Notes under the pieces: generated by a model
Database searches by the model: none
Told to the model about the DNA's origin: nothing
The model's input: the letters and a program-made list of their open reading frames with translations, nothing else
NCBI RefSeq assembly: GCF_900659615.1
Contig: NZ_CAACUY010000010.1
Span: 43,894-107,893 of the forward strand
Length of the DNA: 64,000 bases
Direction of reading: 5' to 3'
Origin: Actinomadura fibrosa
GTDB lineage: Bacteria; Actinomycetota; Actinomycetes; Streptosporangiales; Streptosporangiaceae
Shown: positions 60,240-64,000 of the stretch, in pieces
How positions within the stretch are numbered: the first letter of the stretch is position 1
Layout: the number at the start of each line of letters is the position of its first letter
Made by a program: the position numbers and the translations under genes

Positions 60240-60258
60240 GGGCAATCTGCGAGATGCC
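60240..60258 (+). promoter_or_regulatory. Cluster motif copy F (ACAD-fold monooxygenase promoter)
   Basis: GGGCAATCTGCGAGATGCC faces the gene and ends 56 bases before GTG 60315. GGGCAATCTG is identical to copy C, 20.8 kb away. Confidence 0.6.
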
Positions 60259-60314
60259 CGCCCGCTCGCGCGCAGCGAGCATGGAGCCGAACCAGCGGCG
60301 CAGGGAGGAAGAAC

Positions 60315-61496
60315 GTGGCGGTCACCGAGATCCCCAGCGGGACGGAACTCGCCCAGCGGGCGGCGGCACTCGTCACCCCGCTCCGAGAGCGGGCGCCGTG
60401 GGCGGAGGAGAACCGCCGGCTGCACGAGGAGACCATCGAGGCGATGGCGGACGCGGGCGTCTTCAGGCTGCGGGTCCCCGCCCGGTACGGCGGCTACGAG
60501 GCCACCACGCGAACGCTCCTCGACGTCGCCGCGCACCTCGGGAGGGGAGACGGCTCCGCCGCGTGGACCGCGTCGGTGTGGTGGATCCCGGCCTGGATGG
60601 TGTGCCAGTTCCCCGACGAGGTCCAGGACGAGGTCTTCTCCACTCCCGACGTGCGCGTCTGCGGGACGCTGAGCCCGGGCGGCATGGCCACGTCCGCGGA
60701 CGGCGGCATCGTCGTCAGCGGCCGGTGGGGTTTCATCAGCGGCGCTCTCCACAGCCACTGGCAGCAGATCATCGCGGTCGTGCCGTCCGAGACCGGTGAG
60801 ATGTGCCCGGTCCTGGCCCTCGTCCCGATGGCGGACCTCCAGATCGTCGATGACTGGCACACCTCGGGACTCCGCGGCACCGGGAGCGTCAGCACCGTCG
60901 CCGACGGCGTGTTCGTCCCGCGGGCCAGGGTGCTGCCGCTGGAGGCGCTGCTCAGCGGCCAGGGCGTGTCCGCGGCCAACGCCGGCTCCCCCGTCTACCG
61001 CGGTCCGCTGCTGCCGGTCGCGTCGGCCACCTCGGTCGGGACCGTGCTGGGCCTGGCGGAGGCGGCACGCGAGGCGTTCTTCGAACGGCTGCCCGACCGG
61101 AAGATCACCTACACCACGTACGACAGCCAGCGGGAGGCCGCGCTCACCCACCTAGAAGTCGCCGAGGCGCGGCTGAAGGCCGACGAGGCCGGGTTCCACG
61201 CCCGCCGGCTCACCGACCTCGTCGACGGCAAGGGAGCCTCGGGCGAGGCCTGGAGCGTGGACGACCGGGTGCGCGCCCGCGCCTGGCTCGGGCGCGCGAC
61301 ACACCTCGGCAGGGAGTCCGTGGACGTCCTCGCCGGCGCCAGCGGCGGATCATCGATCTACCAGAGCGCGCCGATCCAGCGGATCCAGCGCGACGCGCAC
61401 GCGCTCACCCTGCACGCGCTCATGCATCCGAGCACGAACTTCGAGCTCTACGGACGGGCCCTGTGCTCCATGGAGCCGAACACCCTCTACATCTGA
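60315..61496 (+). CDS. ACAD-fold flavin-dependent monooxygenase (HsaA-like)
   Basis: The 393-residue product has the acyl-CoA dehydrogenase fold: FRLRVPARYGGYEATTRTLL, GDGSAAWTASVWWIPAWMVC, VSGRWGFISGALHSHWQQII and GTGSVSTVADGVFVPRARVL. The catalytic Glu of true dehydrogenases is not apparent, and SGRWGFISG matches group D two-component monooxygenases (HsaA, ActVA-ORF5-like). Those use FADH2 from a separate reductase to hydroxylate phenols; N-oxygenases of aminosugars (nitrososynthases) share the fold and are an alternative. No reductase gene is in view. It is coupled to the next BBE gene (TGATG). Confidence 0.82.
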   Translation: MAVTEIPSGTELAQRAAALVTPLRERAPWAEENRRLHEETIEAMADAGVFRLRVPARYGGYEATTRTLLDVAAHLGRGDGSAAWTASVWWIPAWMVCQFPDEVQDEVFSTPDVRVCGTLSPGGMATSADGGIVVSGRWGFISGALHSHWQQIIAVVPSETGEMCPVLALVPMADLQIVDDWHTSGLRGTGSVSTVADGVFVPRARVLPLEALLSGQGVSAANAGSPVYRGPLLPVASATSVGTVLGLAEAAREAFFERLPDRKITYTTYDSQREAALTHLEVAEARLKADEAGFHARRLTDLVDGKGASGEAWSVDDRVRARAWLGRATHLGRESVDVLAGASGGSSIYQSAPIQRIQRDAHALTLHALMHPSTNFELYGRALCSMEPNTLYI

Positions 61497-62893
61497 TGCG
61501 CACGGCGGCCAGGCTGGACGCGGGCGTCTCGCTCCCGGGCGAACCTGGGTACGAGAAGGCCACGCGGGTCTTCAACCTTTCGGCACCGGCACGTCCCGCG
61601 GCGGCGGTCACGGCGACCACGCCGGAGCAGGTCCAGGCCGCCGTGCGGTACGCGAGGGCCGCCCGGCTGCCGGTACGGGTCCACACCACCGGCCACGCCT
61701 CCGCCGCCGGCCGTCCGATGGACGGGGCCCTGCTCGTCCGCCCGCGGCTGCGCGGCCGTGTGCGGGCCGACGCCGGGCGGCGGATCGCGCGGATCCCGGC
61801 CGGGACGACCTGGGGTGAGGTCGTGCGGGAGGTCGCCCGGCAGGGGCTGGCGGTCGCGCACGGCTCGTCGGCGCTGGTCGGCGCCGTCGGCTACCTGCTG
61901 GGCGGCGGTGTGAGCTTCTACGGCCGCACGGCCGGCCTGGCGTCCAACGCCGTGCGCGCGGTCGAGCTGGTCACCGCCGACGGCGAGGCGCGCCGGGTGG
62001 ACGCGGCGTCGGATCCCGAGCTGTTCTGGGCCGTCCGGGGCGGTGGGGGCGGCCTCGGGGTCGTCACAGCGGTCGAGGTCGGGCTGTTCCCGGCGTCCCA
62101 GGTCGTCACGGGAGCGGCGTTCTGGCCCGCGGCGCAGGCCGGGCGCCTGCTCCCCGCGTGGCTCGCCTGGTCCCGGCACGCCCCGGAGGAGGCGACGACG
62201 TCGCTGCGGATCATCGATCTGCCGCCGGGCCCGGACCTGCCGTCCCATCTGAGGTCGGGACCGGTGGTGTGCGTGGACGGGGCGGTCCTGGCGGCCACGC
62301 CGGACGACGTCCGGACCGCGCGCCGGCAGGCCGAGGATCTGCTGGGCCCGCTGCGCGCCATCGCCGTCCCGATCGTGGACACGTGGCGGCCGGCCGCGCC
62401 CGCCGCGGTCCTCGGCGCGCACCTGGACGCCCCCGACCCGGTCCCGTTCATCGGCGACCACATGCTGCTCGACGGGCTCGGCGGGGACGCCGCCGACGCG
62501 TTCCTCCGGGTGGCGGGCGAGGGATCCGGGTCGCCCCTGGTGCTCGCCGGCTTCCGGCATCTGGGCGGCGCGTTCGACCGGCCGGACCCGGCCGGCGGCG
62601 CGCTCACCCGCGTCCGGGGGCCGTACGCGTACATGGCGTCGGGCGCCCCGATCGGCCCGGTCACCGGGACGGCGCTGCGCGAGCACTGCGCGAAGATCCG
62701 CGACGCTCTCGCCCCGTGGGACACCGGGTGGACGGTGCCGTCCCTGGTGGAGAGCGCCGCCCAGCCGCAACGCCACCTCACGGAGCAGGAGGTGCGGGGC
62801 GTCGACCGCGTCCGCACCCGTGTCGACCCCGACGGCCTCTTCCGGGGCGACGTCGCCCCGAACGCCACCGCACTCGCCGCCGACCGGCGCTGA
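61496..62893 (+). CDS. BBE/PCMH-type FAD oxidoreductase, single covalent link
   Basis: The 465-residue product has the PCMH FAD domain with His67 in VHTTGHASAAGRPM as the likely covalent residue. GSSALVGAVGYLLGGGVSFY lacks the Cys found at this place in the cluster's other BBE enzyme, so only one covalent link is expected. VRGGGGGLGVVTAVEVGLFP is the second FAD segment. The substrate domain and short C-terminal tail (DRVRTRVDPDGLFRGD) lack the full BBE tail. It probably oxidises a late intermediate together with the upstream monooxygenase. Confidence 0.87.
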   Translation: MRTAARLDAGVSLPGEPGYEKATRVFNLSAPARPAAAVTATTPEQVQAAVRYARAARLPVRVHTTGHASAAGRPMDGALLVRPRLRGRVRADAGRRIARIPAGTTWGEVVREVARQGLAVAHGSSALVGAVGYLLGGGVSFYGRTAGLASNAVRAVELVTADGEARRVDAASDPELFWAVRGGGGGLGVVTAVEVGLFPASQVVTGAAFWPAAQAGRLLPAWLAWSRHAPEEATTSLRIIDLPPGPDLPSHLRSGPVVCVDGAVLAATPDDVRTARRQAEDLLGPLRAIAVPIVDTWRPAAPAAVLGAHLDAPDPVPFIGDHMLLDGLGGDAADAFLRVAGEGSGSPLVLAGFRHLGGAFDRPDPAGGALTRVRGPYAYMASGAPIGPVTGTALREHCAKIRDALAPWDTGWTVPSLVESAAQPQRHLTEQEVRGVDRVRTRVDPDGLFRGDVAPNATALAADRR

Positions 62894-62910
62894 CCGGCGC
62901 TTGGCGCTGC

Positions 62911-64000
62911 TCAGCGCGAGTCGGACGCGCCCGGAGGGACGGCGAACATGTCCGCGACCACGTCCCGGACGATCTTGCAGTCCAGCACCAGGACGCCGCG
63001 GCCGCCGCGGCGGCGCCAGTCGCGGACCGCGGCCAGGTCCGCGACGGCGCGCACCGTCACGGCGGAGGCGCCGAGGGATCGCGCCACGCCCGCGAAGTCG
63101 GTGTCCCCGAAGACCGTCGCCGCGCTCCTGGCGCCGGCGTCCCCGTACATGTGGACCTCGGCCCCGTATGCGGCGTCGTCGTAGACGACGACCAGCGCCG
63201 ACGCCGCGACGCGGATCAGCGTCTCCAGTTCGGGCAGGCCCATCAGCGCGCCGCCGTCGCCGAGCGCCGCCACCACGGTGCGGTGCGGGCGCGCCACGGC
63301 CGCGCCCACCGCCCCGGCGAGGCCGAGGCCGATCGTCTGGAAGGACGCTCCGGTGAACACCAGCGCGGACGGCTCGCGCGCCGGCCAGTACAGCGCGGGC
63401 CATGCCACGAAGTGCCCGCCGTCGGTGACGAGCGTGCGCTCCCGCGGGAGCAGGCCGGCGAGCGAGCGGGTGAGCGTACGGGGGTCGATGCGATCGCTCG
63501 TGCTCCGATCCTCGTGCGGCGTCTCCCGCCGGCCGGCTCGCCGGCGCGCGGCGGCCCTGGCGCGTCCCGGCGCGGCGGGCAGGCCGCGCGCCCGGGCCTC
63601 CCTCAGCAACTGCCCGGCCACCGCGTTCGCGTCGCCGCGCACGAAGAGGTCGACGCGGCTGGACGTGGCGCGCTCGGCGACGTCGACCTGGACGAGGGTC
63701 GCACCGGGATCCAGCATGGCGCTCCGGCCGAGTGCCCACGGCCCGAGGCTCGCGCCGAAGGCCACCACCGCGTCGGCGGCGGCGATCAGCCCGGCCGCGC
63801 CCGGGGCCGCGAAGCCGCCGCACAGGCCGAGCGCCGAAGGATGCCCGGTGAACGCGCCCGCGGCCATCACGGTCGTGGTCAGCAGCGCGCCGGTCACGTC
63901 GGCCAGGGCCGCGATGAGGGGGGCGGCCCCCGCCCGCCGGGCACCGGCTCCGGCCAGCAGCACGGGGCTCCGCGCCGCCGCGAGGACGTCCAGCGCCGCT
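62911..64000 (-). CDS. TPP-dependent enzyme (acetolactate synthase-like), partial
   Basis: Only the C-terminal 362 residues are in the window; the N-terminal PYR domain lies beyond the right edge. Present are the central domain (PVLLAGAGARRAGAAPLIAA, DAVVAFGASLGPWALG) and the TPP-binding PP domain (ALVFTGASFQTIGLGLAGAV, AALGDGGALMGLPELETLIR, VVYDDAAYGAEVHMYG). At the second TPP/Mg motif an Asp stands where Asn is usual. Such enzymes ligate or decarboxylate 2-oxoacids; in natural-product clusters they add two-carbon branches or supply starters. It converges on the BBE gene (17-base gap). Confidence 0.87.
   Translation of the reverse strand, partial: AALDVLAAARSPVLLAGAGARRAGAAPLIAALADVTGALLTTTVMAAGAFTGHPSALGLCGGFAAPGAAGLIAAADAVVAFGASLGPWALGRSAMLDPGATLVQVDVAERATSSRVDLFVRGDANAVAGQLLREARARGLPAAPGRARAAARRRAGRRETPHEDRSTSDRIDPRTLTRSLAGLLPRERTLVTDGGHFVAWPALYWPAREPSALVFTGASFQTIGLGLAGAVGAAVARPHRTVVAALGDGGALMGLPELETLIRVAASALVVVYDDAAYGAEVHMYGDAGARSAATVFGDTDFAGVARSLGASAVTVRAVADLAAVRDWRRRGGRGVLVLDCKIVRDVVADMFAVPPGASDSR

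Noticed and set aside
1..64000. CRISPR arrays, rRNA and tRNA genes
   Set aside because: No regularly spaced repeats and no recognisable tRNA or rRNA sequence were noticed by eye on either strand; a tRNAscan and CRISPR search could still be run to confirm.

Overview
This window is very GC-rich and coding-dense. It has short overlapping operons joined by ATGA/GTGA, frequent GTG starts, and actinobacterial families throughout (ECF41 sigma factor, MmyB-type XRE regulators, TIGR03086-type proteins, MbtH, SARP-era type secondary-metabolite enzymes). It looks like chromosomal DNA from a filamentous actinomycete. An Actinomadura- or Streptosporangiales-like host is an inference from gene content only. 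No rRNA, tRNA or CRISPR array was recognised.

Positions 1-29,800 are an accessory and partly decaying region. It holds the end of a polysaccharide deacetylase, a MITE-like IS630 derivative (690-1241), an ECF41 sigma factor with its target genes and three matching promoters (2240-5232), a TetR/monooxygenase pair with the TetR gene broken, an AraC regulator, two small secreted proteins, and a dead IS5-family element (9829-10665) inserted on the stop codon of an SDR gene. Next come two SDRs, two divergent MmyB-type XRE regulators, a Cys-elbow hydrolase with a TetR regulator, and scattered pseudogenes (integrase, amidohydrolase, ISL3, IS5, msrA, TetR). Two intact modules stand out. One is a divergent catabolic locus (19,254-25,210: MFS, 2-hydroxyacid dehydrogenase, AtuA, DUF4387 against GntR and a tartrate/malate-type dehydrogenase). 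The other is an aminotransferase/HD protein/XRE-cupin locus (25,921-28,413).

From about 31,700 to the right edge lies a natural-product biosynthetic cluster that continues beyond the window. It opens with an MbtH-like gene coupled to an SgcJ/EcaC-family gene, then VOC and SnoaL-fold proteins, a secreted TAP-type hydrolase and a leaderless solute-binding protein. A sugar block follows: UDP-glucose dehydrogenase, UDP-glucuronate decarboxylase, NDP-hexose 2,3-dehydratase, DesVII-like glycosyltransferase, TylB/EvaB-like aminotransferase, DesVI-like N-methyltransferase and TylCIII/EvaC-like C-methyltransferase. Together these predict an unusual 2-deoxy, C-methylated, N-methylated aminopentose. Tailoring follows: a DHA2 exporter, two BBE-type flavoproteins, a class III aminotransferase with a GMC oxidase, a stand-alone condensation enzyme (HHxxxDG), two paralogous FAD monooxygenases, an SgcF-type epoxide hydrolase, a zinc alcohol dehydrogenase, an ACAD-fold flavin monooxygenase and a TPP enzyme. 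No PKS, NRPS or carrier protein is in view, so the scaffold genes must lie outside. The combination recalls the periphery of enediyne clusters such as C-1027 or maduropeptin, but this is not proven.

A shared 19-bp motif, roughly SCGCAWTCYGGAAGRTGCS, occurs about 30-90 bases upstream of nearly every transcription unit of this cluster and always points toward the gene. It probably marks a cluster-wide regulon and is the most interesting feature here.
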